Of a DNA stretch of 64,000 bases, positions 33,576 through 46,608 are shown in pieces. Position numbers and translations under genes: made by a program. The notes under the pieces were generated by a model. That model was not told the origin of the DNA, made no database searches, and saw only the letters and a program-made list of their open reading frames with translations. The first letter of the stretch is position 1. Every line of letters begins with the position of its first letter. The DNA is from Leptodactylus fallax (Eukaryota; Chordata; Amphibia; Anura; Leptodactylidae), in assembly GCA_947044405.1 (NCBI GenBank), contig CAMRHE010000054.1, positions 1,116,001 to 1,180,000 of the forward strand, given 5' to 3'.

Positions 33576-34769
33576 ATTCTGATGCTAAAATAAAGCAGCC
33601 AAACAAATTCAAATGAGAGCTAGAATGTCCTTAACACATACAGTAGAATATTGGAGGAACAAGTTCAATTTCATGTGTATCGTGTTACAATATAGGATTA
33701 CATGCAATCCCATTTGTAGCTGACTATTGAGCTTATCAGTTGCCACCACAGTCTCTTTTTTATTTGCTAAATTATGTGTTTTTATGGTATATGCCTTGAC
33801 AACAGCTTATTGAAGAATAATCACTCAGAATAATTTCATCTGATGGCTTATAATTATTTTTAAAGTAGAGTTTAGTATATTGTATGCATTTGTTCTGTGG
33901 AAACAATTAGGTTACAAAGAAAATATTTTTAAAAATGTGTTAGAGATATGTCCACCCTTAACTTAGCTTCAGTTTGGTTAAGGACTCTAATTCTCAATAA
34001 ACCAATTCAAAACAATATGGCAACATGCTAGCAAAACATTTGAAAGTCTAAAATTCACAACACAACCACTGGCTGACCACACACAGATATATACATATAT
34101 CATATTACTTTGTGATACAACATGGCAAAATTATGTTATGTTGAAAAGCTAATCATCTCATGACACATTTATCTGTACATATCCAGCCATGCAGATAGGT
34201 ATGAATGGGTCATTATATGGTTCATTTTTAGAAGTATCAGTAGCAAGGGAAGAATACAGAAGGGGCTATTGGCTAGTACTGAATTGGAGGATGCTACTTG
34301 GTCTGATAACATGCCCCTGGGATATATAGAACAGTAAAGGGGTGTTATGTGTACACCTGTACACATAACCTTTCTGTTCTGACCATTCTATTCAGGTTTA
34401 ATTTTGGAACAGGCATGAATGATTAAGTCGCTTACATTGTAATACTATGATATATTTTGTTTATTGTTTTTTTACTTTCACACCATTATTTACGTATTAT
34501 TATTCAAAGAATACCTATGCCTCCGATTTGTATATGTCAGTGATGTGTTGCATAGTGATGTCATAATGACATATTAGATCTCCAGTTTAATTAATAACCA
34601 ATGCAATTTCTCAATAAACTACATACACAATATTGCAGCATTTAAAAAAAAAAAATCCTTCAAACCAATTCATACTTCTCTCCACCCCTAGCGCCCACCT
34701 TCAGAGTGGTCACACATAGTCACAAATATGATAGTTGGCATGTCCCATTTTGTTAACTGTTAACATCTG
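33576..34769. other. AT-rich unassigned sequence
   Basis: No gene or repeat boundary recognised. Confidence 0.45.
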
Positions 34770-35060
34770 GTGTGGAATCCTAGTGAGAGTTTTGTTTGCT
34801 TTGTGTTTTGACTTAGACTGCTTTAACTTTCTAGCTTTGATCTCATCTCTAGATTTGGGAACTTATCTGGTACTTATCTGGTTTTGTCACTAGCCTGGCC
34901 CTGACTCCATCTTGTATTTTCCCACTGGTGCTACATTTATTTCTGATGAGCTGTTTTTGATCCCTTGGCCCGATGATAGATTTACAGTTGTGATTCACCT
35001 GTCTATTCTGATGGTGGCAGCTACTCCATGGATGCAACCTAGGAATTTTCACATAAAGAT
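34770..35060. repeat. Possible LTR-retrotransposon leader relic
   Basis: Pyrimidine-rich phrases ('ttttgacttagactgctttaa', 'ggccctgactccatcttg', 'ggtggcagctactcc') resemble leader or LTR sequence of frog gypsy-like elements as I remember them. Similar-looking stretches occur at 41590-41780 and 57990-58300. No LTR pair, primer site or gag/pol coding was found. Confidence 0.25.
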
Positions 35061-38000
35061 CAGATTCTTGTATTGGGGTTAAACTGTGAAAATCAGCAAT
35101 TCCTTAGACTCTGCTAACCATAGTCAGGCTCTCGCCAAGTCCAACTGTCAGATGTTCTGTTTAAGAAAGATGACAACCTCCATTACCATACTCTAAGCAA
35201 TGTTTGGGAACAAATGTCTGTACAAACACACATTCAACCAATCATCCATCTATGTAAAGAAAGTTGCTTCATTGTGGCATTGGGAAAACTGGTGGTTGTA
35301 AAGCAGTATTTTTTATTAGTACAATTTTGAAGTACATATGACTTTTGAACCCAAAGTCAGTTTTTCTGGATTTGTTTTTTTTTATTATTTTTACAGAGTT
35401 TACCATGTTGAATAAATAATGCAAACAGTTTATAGTATGGGTTTTTACAGACCCAGTGATTGCAAATGCATATTGTTTTTTGTTTTTTTTTAGAATTTAT
35501 AAGAATTCGTAATTGGATAAATGTGATTTTTTTTGTGTGTGTTTTTATTGTTTTTCTCTTCTTTTATTTGTTTAATTGATTTAACTTTTTTATTATTAGA
35601 CCCTACCTCTGGATAGGGTGTAATGGGTGTACAGACATTGCAGACGTGGGGCCTGTAGTCCCTGCTGTCATGCCAGCCCATCATCACCCTGTGATTATAT
35701 TAAGGGGTGCCAAGTGAGGTAGCAGTGCATCTGTTAAACCCCTAGATGCTGAAGTTGCTATTGACCATGTGATAAAGGGGTTGAATAGTTAGGATTAGAA
35801 TTCCCTGATCCTGGCCACTGCAGCAGGCGACACCCATTGCTTGTGTCACCTGCTCCTGAATCAGAACCATCATGATGCTGTACAATTATGGCAGACTGAA
35901 GCTCACCAACCAATTTCTTAATAATATGTCATGAGTAGGAAGATGTTACTATTACTGAGTTATATGTTATAACCACTGGTTACAACCACAGCCTCTGGTG
36001 CGGCTGCTAACAGTTCTTCTTTTTAAATATTATTACCCAAATCATTTTCTTAATTTTCAGTATTTGAAAGTTTTATGCTTATTATGTTCTTGGATGCTCT
36101 GGGTAAATGTAGACTTAACAGAAGAATTGCAGTTTGCATCTATTCTAATACTTGTTGGAACACCTGTGCCTGTTTTTCTATTCGTTGTTTTACAAACGCA
36201 TTAACACTTTTAAAATGTTATAAGAAACCAATTTGTGTCGATATTACAAAATAAATAACTAGCAAAATTACATTCCTGGCATTTTCTTAAACATGTCTTA
36301 AGCACAATACTGCTTTCATTTCTATTCTATAGCTGCTTAAAATACTTACATACAAATTGTTTCTTTAACAGTGTGAATAGCAGGTCAGCCTATTTATGAA
36401 GTGATGCATCACCATGTAAATAGGAAGATTTGATTTCCAGGACATAGGAAAGCCAATGGACCATAGTGGTTATCACCTAGGATTTATAGAAACAGATGTT
36501 GAAATGTTACTTCACTGACTTAAAGGGGTATTCTGACCACTCACAGAATATGGTAGAACTAAATGATACACAGGGATCCTACCTCTGGGGCCTAACTTAA
36601 TAGAAAAGGAGTTGCCAGGTCCTGATGTGTCATTTGTAACTTCCGCACATTTGATGTCTGTTGTTTTAGCAGGAGATATTCTTGCTGTGAGATGTGACAG
36701 AATAGGTCTTCAAACAGAGCCTCTGAAGAAAATGTGACCAAAGCATTTCCAGAATTCAGATTTCAGTCATTCAGATGAGTCAAATGGTGCCTGGGTATAT
36801 GTATGAGAATATTTAGACAAACAATTGTATATGTTACAGCTTTCCTATCAACGTAAAATAAACTTGCACTCAAAATATTGTGGATTTTTCACCCTAGCTG
36901 CTGATAAGAGCAGAGTTACTTCTTTTACTCTTTTTTATTTCATTATTGATTTTCTTCTTTTCCTTCAGAGCTTGGTAAAGAGAGAATACAGTCGTGAAAA
37001 GAAGTTTGTCTTAATGAACTATAAAATAGTTTAGTTTTCTGCTGCCACTTCTATGGCTGTTTTCTGTTGAGAATTATTGGCAAAATGATTTAAAATCACT
37101 CTGAAAGAAACCACCATGAATGAATACAGATTTAATTTGAGGTACCGCGCTCTTCAGTTCACTTTCTGCATGGGCATTTAAAGATATTTATGCAGAATAT
37201 GACAGTGCCTTTAACAATGACAATTTAGATCACGTTATATTTATTTTAAGGTAATTTAATATGCTTACAAATAGCATTGGATGGCTATATGTTTAACTTG
37301 ACGCTTAAATTAAATGCACTATGGCACAGTACTTTGACTTGATTCTTTCAATGAGTTTTGCTTTGTTTTATGGTAAGATATCACACTGCAGCAAGCTATT
37401 GGTGTAAAGTTAAACTTTACTGCATCTGTAGCAATCATAAAACGGAACAAGATACATCCCAATCCATTATATCGATTATATATTTCTTCAGACGTGTAAA
37501 TATAAATATATGTAATTGAATTTACATACAGTATGTTTAAAGTTCCTTTGGGGAACTAAAAATACTATCCTTGCAATGAGAAGAATTTCCATTCTAGTGC
37601 AGGCCAAAGGGTGCAAACATGGTACTTCCTTGAAGAACCTTATACATGCACTTGTCCACACCCCACCTTAATTCCCATAGCATTATAATGAACAGTATAT
37701 ATGTCTCAGCCTCTGGTAATCATAATAATATATAGTTTATACAGGCATACTTCTGAATCTTTGAATATAGGTATTATATTCAGCCCGATTGCCACAGGTG
37801 TATAAAATGTGTGACAACCCAGTGGAGGAGGATGAATTTTAGCCTTTCAAGGCTCTGGTAGGCTTCAAATGATATAGTGTTGAATTGATTTGAAGACAAA
37901 TTGGAATCCTTCACTAAACTGGAGATCAGTCAAATCTGGACATATCAGTAGGTGTCCCAAAATCCTTGCCCATTTCATTCATGTTCAAAATTTTAATTAG

Positions 38001-38149
38001 GAACCCATATTTTTGTCAAGTTCAAAGGGAAGCTTGCATATCAAACCAAAACCCACATCTCATTCAGTTGCTTTTCCATGTACTAAGAGTGCCTCCTAGT
38101 ACTCACATACCCCGAGGACTTAAGTAGAGCCAAACATTATATCCTTTAA
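35061..38149. other. AT-rich unassigned sequence, possible conserved non-coding DNA
   Basis: No transposon ends or coding domains seen over ~3 kb. The part from about 37040 to 37330 is complex, repeat-free DNA and is a reasonable place to test for vertebrate conservation; this is a guess from texture, not from alignment. Confidence 0.4.
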
Positions 38150-38560
38150 CTGTTGTATATAAGAACAGTGCAGAATACCACTTCTTTTATCAAGTATGCT
38201 GAGTTTAATTCTCATTATCTGCTCATATTTTATATATACGGACTCTGCACAGTATCACTTCTTTTATCCTGCATGCTGGGTATAATTCTCAGTCTCTGCT
38301 CTTATTCTGCATACACAAACACTGCACAGTATCACTTTCTTATCATGTAGGCTGGGTGTAATTCCCAGTATCTGCCATTGTTCTCTATATATGGACATCA
38401 CACCATACCATTTCTCTAGTTCTGTATGTTGGGGGTAATATCTTCTCTTATTTTGTATATATACTGTATACACATGTATATGCTGAACAGCACCACATCT
38501 CTTGTCTTGTTTGGTGGAAGCAATTCTCAGTATCTGCTTTTATTCACAATGGATGGATAT
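38150..38560. repeat. ~82-bp degenerate tandem repeat
   Basis: About five units. Each has 'cactgcacagtatcacttct'-like, 'gtatgctgggtataattctc'-like and 'agtatctgctcttattctg'-like segments in the same order. Spacing is roughly 75-90 bases. Identity between units is moderate, so the array is old. Confidence 0.75.
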
Positions 38561-38819
38561 TATGTGAGGGACAGTCTTTTCCCTTTTCACCTCAGGCAGC
38601 AGAAGGGCTAGTTGCAGCCTTGGTTGGAGGTCTTTGAAAATCCTAATACATTCATTCCTAATTCATTTTCACTAAGGTAATGTTTTCAACATTTTTGTGG
38701 ACAATTTTGGCTGCTTCAATGTGACAACACCACCTACCACACTAAATAACCTATCTCACAGTACACTGGGGGCTTGATAAGATAGTACACCAATAGCAAA
38801 AAAACATACATTTATTTTG

Positions 38820-39280
38820 TCTATTGTCACTGGGACAAACAGGCTGCTTCCTCACATTCTACTTGCAGTAAAGCCTTACACACTCCACTGCTTGACCAGA
38901 TGGTCCAGCATACGCAAGAAGGAATTCCAGTCAGTTGGTCTGGTGCAGATCAAGCATCAAGAGACCATCTGTCACTGCAAGTCCAAGAGAGTGTTTTTAG
39001 CCAAATGAATGACTGAAATGTGCAGATATGTTCCTGGTTACGAATAGCAACTTCTTCAAGCAAGTATAAGTGTTTAAAAAATGTTGCACAAATTTCTAGC
39101 ATGCAGTATCAGGGACAATGTGTTCTGCAGCATTAATGCCACCACAACATTCCTGCCATTGTTGCTCACTACATTGTGTAGCTGTACTTGGCTGGGAGAC
39201 TTCCAGTGGAAAATTTGCTCCTTGATGAAGAGGAGCAATTCCTCCTCTGTGTAGCTTCCCTCATCCAGACTCATCAGCTG
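38820..39280 (-). pseudogene. hAT-family transposase fragment
   Basis: Minus-strand translation gives, in hAT order, 'SYTEEELLLFIKEQI', 'VQLHNVVSNNGRNVVVAL' (resembles the 'VVTDNG.N..AA' block of hAT/ZBED transposases, with the Asp now Asn), a weak 'FVTRNISAHFSHS' stretch, and 'TRPTDWNSFLRMLDHLVKQW' (resembles 'TRWNS...ML..L..Q' with two extra residues). Stops and frame changes separate them. No hAT ends were found around it, so this is an old relic. Identification rests on block order and is moderate. Confidence 0.55.
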
Positions 39281-40450
39281 TTAGACAGCATGGCAGTGAT
39301 TTAGTGTAACCATGAAAGGAAGGAGGGGGGATGGAACTACCACATTGTTGCCGTTGGAAACAAGAAAATTTGTGGAGGAGGTGGATCCAGAACTTCACAA
39401 AATGGAGTTGTCACTAGCACCTGGCCTTGGAATATATTGGCACCGTGGTCTTGAACACATGTACTCTAACACAAATTTCATTATGAATGAGAGTGATCAT
39501 CTGGTTCGAGCAAAATATTTTTGACTTGCTAGACATGTGGGTGTGGATTCTCAGAAAAGGGAGGCATGGCTAAAACTCACCAAAATGTACCACAAATGAG
39601 CAAAAATTGTGTTGTAAAATTCTGGCACAAAGTAACCCCAACTAAAAGGTGGTATAAACTTAGACTACGCCAGATTTAACTTCCAGCATCAACCACAGTG
39701 ATAAATCTGGCACATTTTCAGACTTCCTGTCTAACTTTGCATTGTTGTATTAGTAAATCTGGGCCAATGTGTTAATAACACTGTGACACAAAGTATTATC
39801 TCAGGTGTGTCAATGACTTTTCATTGACTTCATTGTTAAGATAATACACTGCAGCAAGTTATTACATTGCAGAAATTCAGTGTTAATTTTGCTACATCTG
39901 TGCATGAGTTTTGGGATAGCACTTTATGCAACTAAATTTGTGGCAAGTGGCACAAATCCTTCACACACTGAATTAAGAATTTATGGCAGTCAACTAACAG
40001 CATTTTGCTGTGTAAAATACTTTGATTTTGGCTGGCAGGAAATGCGACTAAATTTGTGCCATGGGTCACACTTCAGAAGTGTAATTAATTCTAGTGTCAA
40101 ACTGTTTTAGACAAGTTTTCTGAAACAAAACGCAAAAGTTTTGGATTCCTCGAAATCTGAAACTTTTGAAAAATTTAGGTTGAGTCTGGTTGAATTTGTT
40201 CCCTCATCTCTATCTGTAAGTTCTGGGCTAGAAATGAATAAAATACACAAAACTGAATCACTCAAGATTGTAGAATAAATCAGGAAAATTAGAAGTCAAT
40301 ACCTATACTATGACTGACATACTATAGCTATATAGTGTTTTGCGAATTGGCTTGCAACAAGACAGATTCTTGCCAAATATTCCAATGAAACTGAACAATT
40401 TGGGATTCATCTTGGACAAACTAACATAGCCACCTCGATATGATTTGCGG
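39281..40450. other. Unassigned sequence
   Basis: No further hAT coding or ends recognised. Open frames are short and featureless. Confidence 0.4.
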
Positions 40451-40453
40451 TAA

Positions 40454-40572
40454 ATTATTATACTCTGGTGGGGTTTCTTCAGAGTATAATGGGAGTAGGC
40501 CCAAGGGAGGTGTAAAAAATAAAAAATATTTATACTTACCTTTCCTCACTTATACTTACCTTTCCTCACTTC
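40454..40572. repeat. Palindromic module, copy F (left half)
   Basis: A shortened hairpin 'attattatactctggtgggg' (40454-40490), then 'gtgtaaaaaataaaaaatat' and a left arm 'tatacttacctttcctcact', which is tandemly duplicated (two 21-base copies at 40531-40572). On the minus strand the arm reads AAAG|GTAAGTATAA. The right half is missing. Confidence 0.65.
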
Positions 40573-40585
40573 AATCCTCAATAGT

Positions 40586-40624
40586 CCCATGGTGGGACTA
40601 TTAAAGGATTAGCTTATCTTATCT
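40586..40624 (+). repeat. ~40-bp LINE tail fragment
   Basis: 'catggtgggactattaaagg' and the following 'ttatcttatctt' are nearly identical to the tail of the LINE at 21341-21375. Either an extremely 5'-truncated insertion or a SINE sharing that tail. Confidence 0.6.
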
Positions 40625-40951
40625 TCTTTAGGCCCCCTATCGTGGTGTCCAGCGATCGGTTTCTTTCTCTGTGCACGTGACATCTCAGAGGAGCACCAGA
40701 GTTGGCGTCTAGCACTCTTGTGTAATGTCACACACCCCGGGTCAGCACTGAGGCCTGCGATTGAGCCTCAGCGTTGACATGGGCATACCAAGCGCCATCA
40801 CATCTGGTTCTATCTGAACAAGTTTGGTCCACACTGGAGGATCGCTTCCTCCGAACACCAGATTAACTAAATCTTCAGAGGTTTGCCCATCCTAATTGCT
40901 ATACTATGACTTTTGGAGGTTGTTTTAAAAGGCTAGTCAATGAAAAACTCT
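40625..40951. other. Unassigned, GC-richer sequence
   Basis: Contains worn pieces resembling the module core ('gcacgtgacatctcagagg'). No other feature. Confidence 0.4.
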
Positions 40952-41350
40952 TCCTTAGGCTGAGGTCACACGTTGCAGAAAAAAACACAACAAAATGTGC
41001 ATCTTTTCCACAACATGTGACATTTGCTTGAGGCAGGCTACAAAAAAAAAATCATCTTACTTACAACTTGTTTACAATAATCCTACTGCGACATAGCATC
41101 ACCCAAATAAGCTAGATTGTGGAGGACTGCTACTTTAAACCTTAATGTTACTATAGTTGCACAAATTTTTGAAAAATAAAGATTGTACCAACTAGCGTTC
41201 GACCACTCTGTCCCAGATTCCGTTTAAAATCGGCGGAAACCCAGCGGAACTCATTATACCGGCGGAAACATGGCAGAGAGAAACCAGTGTAAACCCATTA
41301 TGCGGACCTGAAGGATGAAAACCTGAATACTAGTGTGAACCTAGCATAAG
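40952..41350. mobile_element. Foldback-type MITE, ends only
   Basis: Left 'cttaggctgaggtcacacg' and right 'agtgtgaacctagcataag' are inverted matches. The interiors are unlike each other, so this may be two different MITE halves joined by deletion. Confidence 0.5.
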
Positions 41351-44300
41351 AAATATTAGTATTCTGTAATCTAATATTAGCACATATACACAAATATTCT
41401 TAAGCACCAGGCTTTTGTTTTCTTGATTTTAGAAAATAATTTGTAAATACAGTACCATTTTACCAAGCAAGTTAGCAACAGCTTCAAAATAATCTGTATA
41501 GAATCTAAAATGATCAAATAGTTTGACACTCTCATTTACCTTTTATTGAAAAGTCAAAACAAAATAATAGAAATTGTAGTAGTAAGAATGATAACAATGT
41601 TCTCCTGGCTGCCAGAATTCTCACTCTCCTCCCTGCTTTTCCCACAGGAAGGTGTCTGAGCAAATTTGGTTTCTAGCTTATCTAGTTCCTGCATTGATGT
41701 TTTCTGTCTATATTGGCTACCCATGTTTGTCCTCTGCTCATTTCCTTGACTCTGAACATTTGACACCTGTCCTGACCTATTACCTATGACCTATTACCTA
41801 GATTATTATTATACAAGAAATCTAATCGCCCTGATCTCATCCGATTCTGTGACTATTTCCCAGCAGCAAAATCCAGATATCCATATGGGGGGCTACAGGG
41901 TTAATACTATGGTCCACTTAGACAACACCCTTAGGAGTAACCATGGTCAAATCAGTTTAGTGACACAGTGGGTTAACATTCGCTGCATTACAATTGTTAT
42001 TTCCTACAGGATTTGAGGACTTATCAGGTAACTTTTTTTCAGCCTGATTTCAAGAAGATAATATCAGTTTCATTGCTGTACAATATTTTCTGGCAGTGAA
42101 TCTTTCAAAAACATTGCAATCACAAAGAGGTCACTTAGTCATCCCCAATCCTGAAAGGCAGCATTCACTGTATAGGAGCTTGTAAGGAAAACAAATTCAA
42201 GACACTTTGAAGAATAAAATATCAAACTAGTTCAGGCTACAATAATGCTGTTGCATTTCAGAAATAGTTATCCTAAAATGTAAAGTCCTGCAAAGTCAGA
42301 TGCCAGGATTCTTTCTTTATTTCTTTATTTACTTGTTTATTCTGTATCTGGTTGGATAGCTTTCCTTACAAGACTGACATTTATGCTTACGCTTTTGTTC
42401 TATTTCAAAGTAAGATTTGTTAATGTTTAATGTTAGTTTGATTTATCAAGACATTCTTAAATGAATCCAGAAAGCTTTTTATTTGTAATTGTGGAGCTTT
42501 GCTAGTTTTATGTAAATAAATGTACTCACTGAATAATAAAAAGTTATACATGTTGTTTTATATTTGTGTTTAACTTTTTATCTCTGTTTGCATTTATTGA
42601 ATCTAAAAGAACATTCTTTGTATACTAAAATGCATTTCAAGTCTAAACTGGGCCCTTCCTCAATTTAGAAGCAAAGTGAAACCTTTGCGTGTCACAGTGC
42701 AATATTGCTGCCTTTGATGGCATAATCCCTTTAAATATACTATCTATATGAATTTACATTTTTATATAGTCAATGTTGTACTTATTTTTTAATATCCCTT
42801 AGATTATTATTCTTACCATCATGTTTTATGTGATTTATTATTATATTTTCTATTACAAGGTACTGAGCTAAATTTAGGCCCATTTAGGTTGTGTTTACAT
42901 ATGTTTTGTAGCGTGTGTTGACTATCATTGTTCCCTTTTGGTGTCCGTATATACTGTACTATTGTACTGTATTGAAAATATAGAGATAAAGATATTTTAC
43001 AATCTGTTGATATTAGATCATTATTTGTTGCCAGTTTACAAGAGTTACACTTTCATTTAGAAGATATTGCTATGAAATTGCTGTTAGTCCATTAATCACG
43101 ACTTTTATTAGTACAGCCTTAAAACATGAAAGGCATTCAGTTTGAGTTCTTGTTGTATTAGACAGTGGCTGAAAGGCTGTGAATAATATCCAACTGTCAC
43201 CACACAATATATCCCTCCAGTTACAAGTAACTTCAGCTATTTGGATGAGCCAACACCTATCTTGCTGTTCTCTATAAAGATGTGCCTCCTGTCATAACCT
43301 GCTGTGTCGCAGACTGAAAAATCAGTTTTCTAAAAAGAAACAGACTTAATATAAGAAATATACCAGCACTGCTGTACAACTGACACATGGAATGTTTAGT
43401 ATTTTGATATGAATTTAAATAATATTCTTAAAATTAGCAAAGTAACCCACATCTATCTGTAAGTACAGATACCCAATGACTGCTATAAAATACAGATGTG
43501 TCTAACATTACCTTTCTGCAAATTTCATTAAGGACTCAAATTTCTCAAAATACAAATTTAATACCTTATTGTGTCATTGTGACATGCTAGTAAAACCTTG
43601 GACAGGCTGCAACTCACATCCTGACCACTAGGTGACCACTTGTAGACATATATAGCATAAACATCTCCAAATAGAGTATATTTTGTTCTAAGCTGGACAA
43701 ATCTTACCACTCAATTCAGGAATGCATATGTTGAAGAAGAAAGAAAAAAAGTCAGGAAGGATACATCTACAGCATCAAGACTGAAGGTTGTGTTTTCAGC
43801 TTGTTAATAGGATACATAAAAATATATGCACCCATGTTACAGTACATTGCTCTTTTAACCAGTCTAGTAACTACTTTAAAGTTAAAAAGTCCATTAAGGT
43901 TAAAATGATTTTTCAATTGTAGGCACTTTCTTTAACTTTTAATGTTTTAAAGAATTTAAAGAATTCAATTTTAGAGAATTAAAAAAGCCACCAAAGTAAT
44001 TTGTCTCTGATTAGTTTTTCCACAGACGAATTGTATCTAAAGTCAGTAGTTGTCTATGACTAGTCAGTTTTTGCAAGACCTTGATCAGCATTCATAGAGT
44101 TTTATTCAGTAAAATCAGATACAGAAGCTACTGTGGATCTAATTATGCCTGTCAATTATACTAAACCCTCAACAACATGGTGAAAAGAAATTCAATGGCA
44201 TATTGACACACGGTATATTGCAGTTTTAGTATAGATTATAAAAGTCTTTCAGTTGACCTTTGATGCTAGATTTCTATACAGTTCATTAATGTTCTTTTTT

Positions 44301-44939
44301 TAGCTCTAAAATTTCCAGTCTTATTGTTTTTCCATAAAATCCAGGAGACATAATGGAAACATTTTACCTTGCTGTACAATGTCAGAATTAATTAGTAAAC
44401 CTTACTGGCTTATTGAATATTTATTTTAGATATTAATTTGTGCATTTTCTAGCCACATACAAACCTGGATAACAGTAGAAAATGTGACATACTACATGGT
44501 GACGCATACAATGAAAGCTCATCTTTGTTGAAGTTTCCAAGCATCTTCTACCTAGATTGCTTCTCCCTACTGACAATTTCTGTTGACACTAGTAAGAGTT
44601 AAAGAAAGTTCTATTGGACAAACTTTTTCCTTTTACTTTCTAGCTCACAAATCTATCTAACAGTCTATGAATGCTAGAGTGCTTTGTGTAGGTTTATTCC
44701 TTTCCTCACCTCTAGAAATCATGTCATATGTGTGGGTTTTTTTTCACTAATTCATGGCACATCATTATGTTTTCATAACGTCTCACACATTGTATTGAAG
44801 TATAGTTTTCTTCTTTGATATCAAATTTGATGTTTGTCATATTATAGAGGTCAATATAACCTACAAGGACACTGGACAAGAAATAAAGATGTGATGTAAT
44901 ACCAGTTATAACATGCAGATACAAATATGAAAATCCATC

Positions 44940-44942
<3 letters not shown>
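41351..44942. other. AT-rich unassigned sequence
   Basis: Over 3.5 kb without recognisable transposon ends or coding domains, apart from a pyrimidine-rich stretch near 41590-41780. Probably ordinary non-coding DNA. Confidence 0.45.

Positions 44943-44979
<37 letters not shown>
44943..44979. repeat. (AT)n microsatellite, left of the Tc1 element
   Basis: About 18 AT units directly abut the Tc1-like element's left end. Confidence 0.95.
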
Positions 44980-44982
<3 letters not shown>

Positions 44983-46608
44983 TACAGACCAAAAGTTTGG
45001 ACACACCTTCTCATTCCAAGAGTTTTCTGTATTTTCATTACTATAAAAATTTTAGATTCACACTGAAGGCATCAAAACTATGAATTAACACATGTGGAAT
45101 TATATACTTAACAAAAAAGTGTGAAACAACTGAAAATATGTCTTATATTCTAGGTTCTTCAAAGTAGCCACCTTTTGCTTTCATTACTGCTTTGAAAACT
45201 CTTGGCATTCTCTTGATGAGCTTCAAGAGGTAGTCACCTGAAATGGTCTTCCAACAGTCTTGAAGGAGTTCCCAGAGATGCTTATCACTTGTTGGCCCTT
45301 TTGCCTTCACTCTGCGGTCCAGCTCACCCCAAACCATCTTGATTGGGTTCAGGTCTGGTGACTGTGGAGGCCAGGTCATCTGGCGTAGCACCCCATCGCT
45401 CTCCTTCTTGGTCAAATAGCCCTTACACAGTCTGGAGGTGTGTTTGGGGTCATTGTCCTGTCGAAAAATAAATAATGGTCCAACTAAACGCAAACCGGAT
45501 GGAATAGCATGCCGCTGCAAGATGCTGTAGTAACCATGCTGGTTCAGTATTCCTTCAATATTGAATAAATGCCCAACAGTGTCACCAGCAATGCACCCCC
45601 ACACCATCACACCTCCTCCTCCATGCTTAACGGTGGGAACTAGGCATGTAGAGTCAATTTGTTCACCTTTTCTGCGTCGCACACAGACACAGTGGTTGGA
45701 ACCAAAGATCTCAAATTTGGACTCATCAGACCAAAGCACATATTTCCACAGGTCTAATGTCCATTCCTTGTGTTCTTTAGCCCAAACAAGTCTCTTCTGC
45801 TTGTTGCCTGTCCTTAGCAGTGGTTTCCTAGTAGCTATTTTACCATGAAGGCCTGCTGCACACAGTCTCCTCTTAACAGTTGTTGTAGAGATGTTTCTGC
45901 TGCTAGAACTCTGTGTGGCATTGACCTGGTCTCTAAACTGAGCTGCTGTTAACCTGCGATTTCTGAGGCTGGTGACTTGGATGAACTTATCCTCCGCAGC
46001 AGAGGTGACTCTTGGTCTTCCTTTCCTGGGGCGGTCCTCATGTGAGCCAGTTTCTTTGTAGCGCTTGATGGTTTTGGCCACTGCACTTGGGGACACTTTC
46101 AAAGTTTTCCCAATTTTTCGGACTGACTGACCTTCATTTCTTAAAGTAATGATGGCCACTCGTTTTTCTTTACATAGCTGCTTTTTTCTTGCCATAATAC
46201 AAATTCTAACACTCCATTCAGTAGGACTATCAGCTGTGTATCCACCTGACTTCTGAACAACACAACTGATGGTCCCAACCCCATTTATAAGGCAAGAAAT
46301 CCCACTTATTAAACCTGACAGGGCACACCTGTGAAGTGAAAACCATTTCAGGTGACTACCTCTTGAAGCTCATCAAGAGAATGCCAAGAGTGTGCAAAGC
46401 AGTAATCAAAGCAAAAGGTGGCTACTTTGAAGAACCTAGAATATAAGACATATTTTCAGTTGTTTCACACTTTTTTGTTATGTATATAATTCCACATGTG
46501 TTGATTCATAGTTTTGATGCCTTCAGTGTGAATCTACAATTTTTATAGTCATGAAAATACAGAAAACTCTTGGAATGAGAAGGTGTGTCCAAACTTTTGG
46601 TCTGTACT

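Noticed and set aside
34770..35060. Endogenous retrovirus or LTR element
   Set aside because: Only a vague leader-like texture; no LTR pair, primer binding site, protease or reverse transcriptase coding was found, so it is listed only at low confidence.
39312..39524. Plus-strand 70-codon frame near the hAT relic
   Set aside because: Opposite strand to the hAT blocks and without recognisable motifs.
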